Positions 1-5,749 of a DNA stretch of 5,749 nt are shown in pieces; the stretch's first letter is position 1, and each line of letters begins with the position of its first letter. Position numbers and translations under genes: made by a program. This DNA is from JAMCXS01 sp964459065 (GTDB taxonomy: Bacteria; Acidobacteriota; Terriglobia; UBA7540): positions 1 to 5,749 of the forward strand of contig CAYWMN010000244.1 in assembly GCA_964459065.1 (NCBI GenBank), in the 5' to 3' direction. The notes beneath the pieces are model-generated. The model was not told the DNA's origin and ran no database searches. It was given only the letters and a program-made list of their open reading frames with translations.

Positions 1-27
1 CGAACGGGCTCCTCGGAATGACACATC

Positions 28-47
28 CGGCGGTGGGGACACCGCCG
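28..47. repeat. Palindromic intergenic unit 1 (8-bp stem, 4-base loop)
   Basis: The arms CGGCGGTG (28-35) and CACCGCCG (40-47) are perfectly complementary around a GGGA loop. The unit lies outside any gene, within 30 bases of the next palindrome. It resembles the short GC-rich dispersed palindromes (REP/BIME-like) of many bacterial genomes. Copy number cannot be judged from one window. No T run follows on either strand, so it is not a standard terminator. Confidence 0.5.
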
Positions 48-59
48 CTACAGAGCGGT

Positions 60-107
60 CCCTCACCCGGCCGCATTGCGCGGCCACCGGCTCCCCGAGG
101 GCGAGGG
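60..107. repeat. Palindromic intergenic unit 2 (nested hairpin)
   Basis: An inner stem GGCCGC (69-74) pairs with GCGGCC (80-85) across a five-base loop. An outer arm CCCTCACCC (60-68) pairs with GGGCGAGGG (99-107) with one mismatch, leaving an asymmetric internal stretch at 86-98. The general form, CCCTCACCC followed by a GC hairpin and a closing GAGGG, resembles dispersed intergenic repeats seen in many GC-rich bacteria. That family resemblance is from memory; the pairing is read directly. Confidence 0.5.
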
Positions 108-131
108 TAGAATTGTTATGGGGCTCACCTA

Positions 132-151
132 CCCACGGCTTACGCCGTGGG
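132..151. repeat. Palindromic intergenic unit 3 (8-bp stem, TTAC loop)
   Basis: CCCACGGC (132-139) and GCCGTGGG (144-151) form a perfect 8-bp stem with a TTAC loop. It is followed by GCTAAAGTCTATCG and a small CCC-TAC-GGG motif (166-174). This arrangement recalls dispersed repeats in Acidobacteriota intergenic DNA, but I cannot check copy number. It lies between the terminator-like hairpin at 186-219 and unit 2. Confidence 0.5.
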
Positions 152-185
152 CTAAAGTCTATCGACCCTACGGGCCTGGGACGTC

Positions 186-219
186 AAAAAAACCCGCGAC
201 ACAGAAACCAGTGTCGCGG
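186..219 (-). terminator. Rho-independent terminator of the 53-residue gene
   Basis: CCGCGACAC (194-202) and GTGTCGCGG (211-219) form a perfect 9-bp stem with an eight-base loop. Seven A residues at 186-192 mean that on the minus strand the stem is followed, after one G, by seven T residues. This is the classic intrinsic terminator layout, 67 bases past the stop codon of the minus-strand gene ending at 287. It could also be a fourth dispersed palindrome that acts as a terminator. Confidence 0.65.
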
Positions 220-286
220 CTACCAGGTCAAAGGCCGCAGCGGAGCGCAAAACGAGCTCCTCTTCGCGATCCTCTGGGAGTTGAAC

Positions 287-448
287 CTAGGTGGACTCGG
301 TGACCTTCGTCAGGATGCGCTCCCAAACAGACTCAAACTGCAGACCCTTGATGCTGTCCGGGTTAAACAGCGCGCCTGCTGCGTTGCTGTGGGCGATGTA
401 GGCAATCATGATTTCCTTGGTCATCTCTCGGTCGGCTTCATTTGCCAT
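287..448 (-). CDS. Small acidic protein of unknown function (53 residues)
   Basis: I do not recognise this protein. The minus-strand frame can be opened as far as 1237, but the start at 448 is preferred: AGAGAGGA (456-463) sits seven bases before the ATG, and everything beyond about 650 is antisense to the DUF58 gene. The product begins MANEADREMTKEIM and ends ILTKVTEST. It has eight acidic and five basic residues, no cysteine, no signal peptide and no membrane segment, so it is probably cytoplasmic. It looks mostly helical, with two segments (about 5-20 and 38-50) joined by a loop containing NPDS. A hairpin and T run at 186-219 would end its transcript, so it is probably a single-gene unit, transcribed away from the DUF58 gene. 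Good start and stop signals support it being real; the function is open. Confidence 0.72.
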   Translation of the reverse strand: MANEADREMTKEIMIAYIAHSNAAGALFNPDSIKGLQFESVWERILTKVTEST

Positions 449-455
449 GGGAAAA

Positions 456-463
456 TCCTCTCT
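456..463 (-). promoter_or_regulatory. Ribosome binding site of the 53-residue gene
   Basis: On the minus strand AGAGAGGA precedes the ATG at 448 by seven bases. This is the strongest reason for starting the gene here rather than at one of the far upstream starts in the same frame. Confidence 0.7.
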
Positions 464-631
464 TGAATGGGATGTAAGCATACGCCTGCTGGCCCGGTGG
501 CCGGCCTCACGCGCTGGGTTCATGGTATCAGAGGGCGCGGCGCAATTCGCGAATTTCAAGCAGAAATAAAGCCTTGACGAAGTGATAAAGAGGATGCGGG
601 ATTCGCCCGGGTTCGGACTGGGCAGATGTCC

Positions 632-637
632 TACAAT
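632..637 (+). promoter_or_regulatory. Possible -10 box close to the DUF58 start
   Basis: TACAAT differs from the sigma70 -10 consensus at one position. No good -35 lies 16-18 bases upstream; the nearest, TTCGGA at 612-617, is only 14 bases away. If it is used, transcription would begin at about 644, leaving an almost leaderless mRNA for a start at 648 and excluding the GGAG at 638-641. It may therefore be chance. Confidence 0.22.
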
Positions 638-647
638 GGAGTTATCG

Positions 648-2030
648 ATGGCGGCGGCATCGTTCCAGAACAAGGCGGCGCAAAAGTTCGAAGACGGCCC
701 GCGCGGGTGGGCGGCCCGGTTGGAGGCCCCCGCCTGGCGGCGCTTCTTTGAGGCTCTATTGGGCCTGGGGGTGGCTTTCTTTCTGGCCCTGTACGCCACC
801 TCCCTGCGGGAGGCCGGCCAATACATGCTGGCGGCGGCCATTGCCTCCGTATCCCTGATTCTGGCGGCGCTGGTGGCTGTCCGCGTTATTCCATACCTTG
901 CCCGGCGCACGGCGCTTGACCGCTGGATGATAAAGCTGGAGTACGAATTCACCCGGCAGGGCGCCGTGTATCTGGCGCTGGTGGCGGTGATCGCCATTGC
1001 GGCGCTCAACACCGGCAACAACCTGCTGTTCATTATTCTGGCCTGGCTGCTGGCGGGGATTGTGGCTTCGGGAGTTGTTTCGCGGATGATCCTTGCCGGG
1101 CTGGAGTTGGAGATCAAGCTTCCCGAGCGCGTCTTTCGAGACCAGCCTGCCGCAGCCCGGTTGCAACTAAAAAACCGCAAACGGTATTTTGCCTCGTATT
1201 CGCTGAGTGTATCGATTGAGGCGGTTCCGATTCGCAACGGCTTGCGGGCAGGGGCGGAACTCGACCGCGCTGCCTGCCTCCGGTCTGTTTACATTCCCTA
1301 CCTGCCGCGTGGAGCCACCGTAGGCCAGAGCATCGAACTGCAGTTTGCGCGCCGGGGCCGCTACGTCTGCCGGGGTGCGAGGGTGAGCACCCGGTTTCCT
1401 TTCGGGTTTCTTCGCAAGACGCACACCATTGAAAGCCGGCAGGAAGTGCTGGTGCTGCCCAAGGTAACGGCCACCGAGGAACTCGAACAAATCCTGCCGC
1501 TCGCCGGCAGCGAGGCCGAAAGCCGCCTGAAAGGCCGCGGGAACGACCTGTGCGCGATCCGCGACTACCAGCCAAACGATTCAACGCGGCACGTGGACTG
1601 GAAGGCGACGGCGAGAACCCGCGAGCTGAAAGTCCGCGAGTTCACACGCGAAGACGGCCGGCGGGTGAGCCTGTTTTTTGACCGGCGGGTTCGGGACGCC
1701 CGGCCCCGAACGCTGGAGCAGTTTGAAAAAGCGGTTGATTTGTGCGCGTGCCTGGCCTGGCGCTTCAGCGAGACCCAAACCCTGCTGCGCTTTGCCGCCG
1801 ACGGTTTTGAAATCGCGTTTGCGCCCGCCGCCGAGGTGATCGGTCCCATTCTGGAAAAGCTGGCGCTGATTGAACCCGCACCCTACGGCGCCGACGACGG
1901 CTCGAATCCCGGCATCGAGCCTTTTGAGGAGGCGGAGAGCTTCCAGATTATTTTTACCGGCCGGCCGCGTGATTCGGTTCGGGCGGCGCCGGGCGCCGAG
2001 GCTTATGTTGTGTTTATGGATGAACTGTAA
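648..2030 (+). CDS. DUF58 domain-containing membrane protein
   Basis: The 460-residue product carries the DUF58 signature at residues 303-333: IRDYQPND, then HVDWKATART, then LKVREF. The N-terminal part is membrane-embedded, with hydrophobic segments at about 34-50, 59-82, 105-121 and 124-146. A soluble beta-rich region follows, and the C-terminal part (from about 338, SLFFDRRV) resembles a von Willebrand A-like fold in which the metal-site DxSxS pattern is not intact. DUF58 proteins are usually encoded beside a MoxR AAA ATPase and transglutaminase or vWA membrane proteins, and are thought to work in envelope or stress functions; the biochemical role is unknown. None of those partners lies in this window. 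The start at 648 is chosen because GGAG (638-641) is six bases upstream. Starts at 636 and 582 are in frame but have poorer or no binding sites. It converges with the alpha-galactosidase gene, 64 bases away. Confidence 0.9.
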   Translation: MAAASFQNKAAQKFEDGPRGWAARLEAPAWRRFFEALLGLGVAFFLALYATSLREAGQYMLAAAIASVSLILAALVAVRVIPYLARRTALDRWMIKLEYEFTRQGAVYLALVAVIAIAALNTGNNLLFIILAWLLAGIVASGVVSRMILAGLELEIKLPERVFRDQPAAARLQLKNRKRYFASYSLSVSIEAVPIRNGLRAGAELDRAACLRSVYIPYLPRGATVGQSIELQFARRGRYVCRGARVSTRFPFGFLRKTHTIESRQEVLVLPKVTATEELEQILPLAGSEAESRLKGRGNDLCAIRDYQPNDSTRHVDWKATARTRELKVREFTREDGRRVSLFFDRRVRDARPRTLEQFEKAVDLCACLAWRFSETQTLLRFAADGFEIAFAPAAEVIGPILEKLALIEPAPYGADDGSNPGIEPFEEAESFQIIFTGRPRDSVRAAPGAEAYVVFMDEL

Positions 2031-2094
2031 GCGTGCGGCCTGAGACGCCACGGGGCCAATCAAGGCGGGCCGAACGGCCGGCGGGCTTTGCGCG
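2031..2094. other. Gap between convergent genes, no clear terminator
   Basis: This 64-base gap separates the stops of the DUF58 and GH36 genes. It contains a short GGCCG-AA-CGGCC inverted repeat (2068-2079) and, across the GH36 stop codon, CGCGTC-A-GACGCG (2091-2103). Both have loops too small for a normal hairpin, and neither has a T run. Transcription from the two sides may end by Rho or overlap. Confidence 0.4.
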
Positions 2095-4146
2095 TCAGAC
2101 GCGGGAAACTTCAAAAACCTCCACCGGATGTTGGGAGGCAACGGCGAGCGAGATTCCGCCCCGCAGTTGGCTGCCTCGAACCTCAAGCGCGGGCATGTCC
2201 GTCATAACCGCGTGCAAGCGGAACGCTCCGTCGGGAAACGCAGGAATCTGAACCGGAACCTTTTCCACACCGGAGCCGTTTCTGAAGATTGTGATCAAGC
2301 CTTCACCGTTGTGGCTGAGACGCGCAAAGCCGTCCCAGCTTGCGGCGCCCGGCTGCAGCCACGCCCCCAGCGGGAAAAAGCCTTCGGCGATGGGCGTGCG
2401 AGCGCGCAGTCGCTTGAACCACCGGATCTTTTCGCTGTACCAATCCTGCTGCGCCGGGCTCAGCTTGCGTAGGTCGCCCAGCAGCAGCGGCCCGGAGCCG
2501 ATGGCGGTTGAGAACCGCTCCTCGATGGGCGGCGCCTCCGCCAGCAGGTTGCCAATCAGCATGGCCTCGGCCGGCATGGCCAGCGAGCGCTGGTAGAGCA
2601 GCAAACGGGCTTGAAGCGGCCCGGCGGATTCGGGCGTGGTGTCATCCACGTTGCTCATCCAGTCGAGATCGCCCGCCGCGAGCAGGCCGTAATCAATCAA
2701 GTGCTTCTGGCCCCAGAGCTCAAAGGTGAGGTCGAGAAGAACATCCGGGTGTCGGCGGTAGACGCGTTCGGTCACTTCCGCCATTCCTTCATAAATACCG
2801 CTGAGCGATTCGGCCCAGGTCTTGTGGCTGTGTCCCGAGGCATGGCAGCCGGGCGATTCGCCATAGGCGTTGAAGACGGTGGTGAGGTCAAGCTTCACGT
2901 ACTTCAGGTGATAGCGCGCGATGAGGCTACTGATGCGCTCGGCCGCGGCTTCGCGGTAAGGCGTCGCCATGCACATTACGGCTTGCGAACCCGAGGCCGT
3001 ATTGGTGAACTTGGGCCGGCCGTTTGCGTCGCGGCAAACCCATTCAGGATGGTCGCGATAAACCCGGGTTTGGGTACTGATGGCGGCGAGCGGAACCCAC
3101 AGGCCAAGGCGCATGCCGTTGCGCTCGGCAAGCGACTGAACTTCATCCAATCCCTCGGGGAAAGCCTGGAGGTTGACGGCGTTCGAGCCGTATTCAGCCT
3201 CCCAACCATCATCAATCGTAAAGACATCAAATCCCATGCGGCCCGCAACCGGAATCAGTTCCTTTACAAGGCCGATGTTGATGCCGCGGTGGAACGGCAC
3301 CCAGGTGTTGTAAATCCAGGGAGGCTGATAGGCTGAGCCGCCACGGTGCAAGACCTTCGAGGTGTAGGAAGGAATCACCCACCGGGGATCGAGCAACGAG
3401 TGGCCCTCAATGAAAAAAGCAATGGAGCTCCTCGGGCTCGCGTAGGTTTCACCCGGTGCGATGCGGCGCTCAAAGGGAAATAGATCCGTGTCGCACATCA
3501 GGCGGAAGTTGAGACCCCAACGGTGCGTTTCCGTCCGCTTCAGCCAGCCGCGGGCTTCGTTCATCAGGCAAAGGCCCTCGCCGGTCCTGGCATTGCGTTC
3601 CAAGATCGCCGCGTCGTCCACCCGGCCGGTAATGAAAAGTTCGCGCGGCTGGACAGCGTAATACGCCCAGAGATGCAGATCGGCCGGCGCCGCCGGCGAC
3701 AGGTTCAGCTCTTCAAAAATCAGATGTGTGAGGGTGACCGGCGCATCCGCGAGGTTGCGGATTTCAATCCATTTGCGGACGACCGGATGGCCGTCGTACA
3801 CAGCGTACTGGATGCGCACCCGCAGCTTTTGCTCGCGCGCCTGAAGGCTCACGCGGAGCACTTTGCCCGCGGGCTCAATCGCTTCAACTTCCGCGCCCAG
3901 AAAATCAAAACTGCCGCCCGCGCCGTGGAACTCCCGACCGTCGGCCGTGAATGAGAATTCGGTCCCCCGGCCGCGCCCCTCGCGCGCCGGCTCCATAAAG
4001 TCCGTTCCGGTCACCAGCAAACGCCAGCTTGTGGTGGCAAGACCTTTGTCGGGTTCAAAGCGAACTTCGCGTTCCACCAGGCCGTTCGCGAGGGTCCACG
4101 CGCGGCCGTTCGGGGCGGTCCGAATTGTGCTCGGTTGCGTCGCCAT
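2095..4146 (-). CDS. GH36-type alpha-galactosidase, divergent subfamily
   Basis: The 683-residue enzyme probably removes terminal alpha-linked galactose (or a related sugar) from oligosaccharides in the cytoplasm, since no signal peptide is present. The N-terminal 250 or so residues are beta-rich, like the supersandwich domain of GH36. A TIM barrel follows, with NTWVPF (280-285), IDDGWE (311-316), LGLWVP (347-352) and HPEW (366-369). YVKLDL (416-421) corresponds to the family KWD motif and places the probable nucleophile at D420. WMSNVDD (496-502) aligns with the WTSDNTD region and suggests D501 or D502 as acid/base. Two usual GH36 motifs differ: the EPEM following GLW, and the CSGGGG block, which here reads FELWGQ (475-480). 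A beta-rich C-terminal domain ends the protein. Length is near normal for the family. It lies 52 bases downstream of the ROK kinase gene on the same strand, so probably in one operon. The binding site is weak (GGGA, six bases before the ATG). Substrate is uncertain. Confidence 0.85.
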   Translation of the reverse strand: MATQPSTIRTAPNGRAWTLANGLVEREVRFEPDKGLATTSWRLLVTGTDFMEPAREGRGRGTEFSFTADGREFHGAGGSFDFLGAEVEAIEPAGKVLRVSLQAREQKLRVRIQYAVYDGHPVVRKWIEIRNLADAPVTLTHLIFEELNLSPAAPADLHLWAYYAVQPRELFITGRVDDAAILERNARTGEGLCLMNEARGWLKRTETHRWGLNFRLMCDTDLFPFERRIAPGETYASPRSSIAFFIEGHSLLDPRWVIPSYTSKVLHRGGSAYQPPWIYNTWVPFHRGINIGLVKELIPVAGRMGFDVFTIDDGWEAEYGSNAVNLQAFPEGLDEVQSLAERNGMRLGLWVPLAAISTQTRVYRDHPEWVCRDANGRPKFTNTASGSQAVMCMATPYREAAAERISSLIARYHLKYVKLDLTTVFNAYGESPGCHASGHSHKTWAESLSGIYEGMAEVTERVYRRHPDVLLDLTFELWGQKHLIDYGLLAAGDLDWMSNVDDTTPESAGPLQARLLLYQRSLAMPAEAMLIGNLLAEAPPIEERFSTAIGSGPLLLGDLRKLSPAQQDWYSEKIRWFKRLRARTPIAEGFFPLGAWLQPGAASWDGFARLSHNGEGLITIFRNGSGVEKVPVQIPAFPDGAFRLHAVMTDMPALEVRGSQLRGGISLAVASQHPVEVFEVSRV

Positions 4147-4198
4147 GCCTTATCCCAAAATGTCCGGCGTAAGAAGGAAGAAAGTCATGCAAGGGGCG

Positions 4199-5182
4199 TC
4201 AGGCCTCAAGCCGCCGCCGGGCCAGAACGATGGCCCCCAGGGCCCCGGCATTGTCGCCAAGCTCGCCGGAAACAATCCTGACGCCCTTGGGATCGGGCCC
4301 GCGCAGGATGTAGCGATAAGCGGTCTCGCGAATGGGAGCCACAAAATCGTCTTTCATTCTTTCGGCGATTCCGCCGCCGATCACCACGCATTGGGGATCG
4401 AGCAGGTTCACGGCGTTGGCCGTCAGGATGCCCAGGTGAAACTGAGCCCGCTCCATGACGCGTTTCATGACCGCATCGTTCTTCTTGAGCGCTGCAACGA
4501 TAATGCTGCTGGTCATGCGCTCCTTCTTTTTCTTCTTCATGATTTTGAGCACCTGGCTTTTGCGGCCTGATTTAATAGCCGCGCGAACGTCGCGCTCCAT
4601 AGCCGTGCGGCTGGCCAGCGCTTCCGCGCAGCCGCGGCGCCCGCAGCCGCACACCGGGCCGTTCACCGCAAGCACCGTGTGGCCGATTTCGCCCGCGCCT
4701 CCGCGGCTGCCTTCATAAAGGGCTCCGTCAAAAATCAGGGCGCCGCCGATGCCGGTGCCGACAAAAATCCCCACCGCGTTCCTGGCGCTGCGGCCGGCCC
4801 CGAGCGCGTGCTCGCCCATCAGGCCGACGTTCACGTCATTCTCAACAAAAACCGGGATGCGCAACAACTGGCGAAGCTCGGTGCGCAGCGGAACCTTTTT
4901 CCATCCCAGGTTCGGGGCTTCTTCAACGATGCCGCGCACACGGTCAATGGGCCCGGGAGCGCCCACACTGACGGCCCGAACCCGGGAGCGGGCGACACCG
5001 GCGTCCGAGAGCGTTCCTTCCACCAGCGTCGCGATTCTGTTGATCAGCCGGCCCGGCCCCCCGGTGCGCAGGGTGCGAACTTTCTTGACCGCTAGAATTT
5101 TGTTGTCGCCGTCAACCGCCAACGCCCGCAGGCTGGTTCCTCCCAGATCAACTCCCACATAGCACACAGCCGGTCTCGTCAT
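4199..5182 (-). CDS. ROK-family sugar kinase (glucokinase-like)
   Basis: The 327-residue product is a complete ROK protein that should transfer phosphate from ATP to a hexose. VGVDLGGTS (9-17) is the first phosphate loop, and ENDVNVG (114-120) holds the catalytic Asp116. VGTGIGG (141-147) is the second phosphate loop. GEIGH (164-168) and CGCGRRGCAE (178-187) supply the zinc ligands His168, Cys178, Cys180 and Cys185. VVIGGGIAE (266-274) is the nucleotide-binding region. There is no N-terminal helix-turn-helix, so it is a kinase rather than an XylR/NagC-type repressor. Glucose is the commonest substrate of such proteins, but fructose, N-acetylglucosamine or other sugars cannot be excluded. The start at 5182 is chosen over upstream frame extensions because GAGG (5189-5192) lies six bases before it and the DLGGT loop starts at the usual distance. 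A lysine run (216-220) falls in the C-terminal half. It heads a likely operon with the downstream alpha-galactosidase gene. Confidence 0.92.
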   Translation of the reverse strand: MTRPAVCYVGVDLGGTSLRALAVDGDNKILAVKKVRTLRTGGPGRLINRIATLVEGTLSDAGVARSRVRAVSVGAPGPIDRVRGIVEEAPNLGWKKVPLRTELRQLLRIPVFVENDVNVGLMGEHALGAGRSARNAVGIFVGTGIGGALIFDGALYEGSRGGAGEIGHTVLAVNGPVCGCGRRGCAEALASRTAMERDVRAAIKSGRKSQVLKIMKKKKKERMTSSIIVAALKKNDAVMKRVMERAQFHLGILTANAVNLLDPQCVVIGGGIAERMKDDFVAPIRETAYRYILRGPDPKGVRIVSGELGDNAGALGAIVLARRRLEA

Positions 5183-5188
5183 GCTTCG

Positions 5189-5192
5189 CCTC
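5189..5192 (-). promoter_or_regulatory. Ribosome binding site of the ROK kinase gene
   Basis: GAGG on the minus strand is followed by CGAAGC and the ATG at 5182. It decides the start against the much longer open frame that reaches back to 5596 and would run antisense through hypF. Confidence 0.65.
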
Positions 5193-5220
5193 GCAAGTTT
5201 GTTTGAACTCCTGAGTCGCC

Positions 5221-5248
5221 AGTGTACCGCACCGGGCGGAAACTTCAA
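5221..5248 (-). promoter_or_regulatory. Sigma70-like promoter of the kinase-glycosidase operon
   Basis: On the minus strand TTGAAG (5243-5248) and TACACT (5221-5226) are separated by 16 bases. Each box is close to the sigma70 consensus. Transcription would start near 5214 and give a leader of about 32 bases containing the GAGG site. No operator palindrome is clear nearby. Confidence 0.5.
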
Positions 5249-5324
5249 CACCCGAGTTCCCACGCGCGCTTGCACCCCACAGGCGCGTCCCCCAAGCGCC
5301 CCGGTTGCTTCATGCTTTTTAGGG

Positions 5325-5330
5325 TAAACT
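5325..5330 (+). promoter_or_regulatory. Possible -10 box of hypF
   Basis: TAAACT lies 36 bases before the hypF start. The best upstream box, TTGCTT (5305-5310), is only 14 bases away, which is short for sigma70. The position fits a promoter for the plus strand in this divergent region, but the support is thin. Confidence 0.28.
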
Positions 5331-5365
5331 GAGGACAGGAGTGAGGAAGGACTGGGGCGCCACTC

Positions 5366-5749
5366 ATGCCACCACTCGAGCGCACTGCAACCCGAAAACG
5401 CCGGCAAATCCACGTGCGAGGCATCGTGCAGGGCGTGGGCTTCCGGCCCTTTGTCTTTCGACTGGCGCAGACGCTGGGGCTCTCCGGTTTTGTTCTGAAT
5501 TCGGCCGACGGCGTGGTGGTTGAAATTGAAGGCAGCGAGCCGGATCTGGCGCGCTTTCTGGAGGGCCTTCGCCGCCAGCCGCCTCCGCTTGCACAAGTCA
5601 CGGACGTAGCCGTCACTGAAGTCGAAACCAACGGCGAGCGAAGTTTCAGAATCCTGGCGAGCGCCGCTGAAGCCGAAACGTCCGTGCTGGTCCCACCCGA
5701 CGTTGGAACCTGCGAGGATTGCCTCGGCAATTTCACCGATCCCGGCAAC
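5366..5749 (+). CDS. hypF: HypF, [NiFe]-hydrogenase maturation carbamoyltransferase (N-terminal part)
   Basis: The first 128 residues are present; the gene continues past the window edge (the whole family is about 750-800 residues). HypF turns carbamoyl phosphate and ATP into a carbamoyl group passed to HypE, the source of the cyanide ligands of the [NiFe] active site. Residues 14-95 form an acylphosphatase domain with VRGIVQGVGFRPFV (17-30), which includes the catalytic Arg27, and Asn45 in GFVLN. It is followed by VPPDVGTCEDC (109-119), where Cys116 and Cys119 begin the zinc-finger region; this order is diagnostic for HypF and separates it from a free acylphosphatase. ATG 5366 is the only good start, because an in-frame TGA lies at 5342-5344. 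The purine-rich GAGGAAGGA (5343-5351) is rather distant (14 bases), with GGGG (5354-5357) closer. It is divergent from the ROK kinase gene. Other hyp genes would be expected downstream. Confidence 0.93.
   Translation, partial: MPPLERTATRKRRQIHVRGIVQGVGFRPFVFRLAQTLGLSGFVLNSADGVVVEIEGSEPDLARFLEGLRRQPPPLAQVTDVAVTEVETNGERSFRILASAAEAETSVLVPPDVGTCEDCLGNFTDPGN

Larger units (their letters stand above)
1..286. other. Gene-free region made of stacked palindromes
   Basis: I see no credible coding region here. Open frames on the plus strand (76-303 and 113-466) run through hairpins, have no family features, and overlap the small minus-strand gene or its 3' flank. The stretch contains four unrelated palindromic units (28-47, 60-107, 132-151, 194-219) separated by only 12 to 42 bases. 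Positions 220-286 show no further structure that I can support. Confidence 0.6.
449..647. other. Divergent intergenic region
   Basis: This stretch separates the minus-strand small gene from the plus-strand DUF58 gene and must hold the promoters of both. On the plus strand there is TTGACG at 574-579 and TACAAT at 632-637, but they are too far apart to form one promoter. On the minus strand I find no convincing paired -35 and -10. The stretch 541-590 is more AT-rich than its surroundings, as expected of regulatory DNA. No RNA gene is recognisable. Confidence 0.5.

Noticed and set aside
1..226. CRISPR array
   Set aside because: The palindromes differ in sequence and spacing, and there is no repeated unit with regular spacers.
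287..448. Resemblance of the small protein to the N-terminus of MucR/Ros-type regulators
   Set aside because: Only a few residues around TKEIMIAYIAHS are similar, and there is no zinc-finger part, so the match is probably chance.
449..1237. Upstream extension of the small minus-strand gene to a 316-residue protein
   Set aside because: The extension is antisense to the DUF58 gene, is arginine- and serine-rich without family features, and the good ribosome binding site is at 456-463.
2068..2103. Bidirectional terminator between the convergent genes
   Set aside because: The inverted repeats have loops of one or two bases and no T run on either strand.
2611..3336. Plus-strand frame of 241 residues
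   Set aside because: It lies wholly antisense to the GH36 gene, whose motifs are clear, and its product shows no family features. GC-rich genes commonly produce such antisense frames.
4150..4344. Small minus-strand frame ending three bases before the GH36 start
   Set aside because: It overlaps the 3' end of the ROK gene out of frame and has no binding site. Translational coupling is conceivable but nothing supports it.
3863..4570. Plus-strand frame of 235 residues
   Set aside because: It is antisense to the GH36 5' end and the ROK 3' end and spans two real genes.
5183..5596. Longer ROK protein of 465 residues starting at 5596
   Set aside because: The extra N-terminus crosses the intergenic region and lies antisense to hypF. 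The ROK fold starts normally at the ATG at 5182, which has a GAGG site.

Overview
The window looks like chromosomal DNA from a GC-rich, free-living bacterium. The protein style, the palindromic intergenic repeats and the gene types fit Acidobacteriota best. That assignment rests on overall impression, with no marker gene in view, so it is tentative.

Layout: (1) Positions 1-286 hold no gene. They carry four different short palindromes in a row; the last, at 186-219, is followed by a T run on the minus strand and should terminate the next gene. (2) 287-448 (minus) is a 53-residue protein of unknown function with a good ribosome binding site. (3) 449-647 is a divergent intergenic region. (4) 648-2030 (plus) is a membrane-anchored DUF58 protein. 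(5) 2031-2094 is a short gap between convergent genes. (6) 2095-4146 (minus) is a divergent GH36-type alpha-galactosidase, and 4199-5182 (minus) is a ROK-family sugar kinase. They are 52 bases apart in the order kinase then glycosidase, with a plausible sigma70-type promoter ahead of the kinase. (7) 5183-5365 is a second divergent regulatory region. (8) 5366 to the window end (plus) is the N-terminal part of HypF, the carbamoyltransferase of [NiFe]-hydrogenase maturation, cut by the window edge.

How the genes work together: the kinase and glycosidase form a likely two-gene cytoplasmic sugar unit in which the glycosidase releases a hexose and the kinase phosphorylates a hexose. Neither has a signal peptide, so the oligosaccharide would have to be imported, and no transporter is visible here. 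HypF implies a hydrogenase maturation locus beyond the right edge. The DUF58 protein stands without its usual MoxR ATPase partner inside this window.

No clear new defence, mobile or RNA system is visible. The items most worth a second look are the cluster of palindromes at the left end, the orphan small protein, and the non-canonical active-site motifs of the GH36 enzyme.
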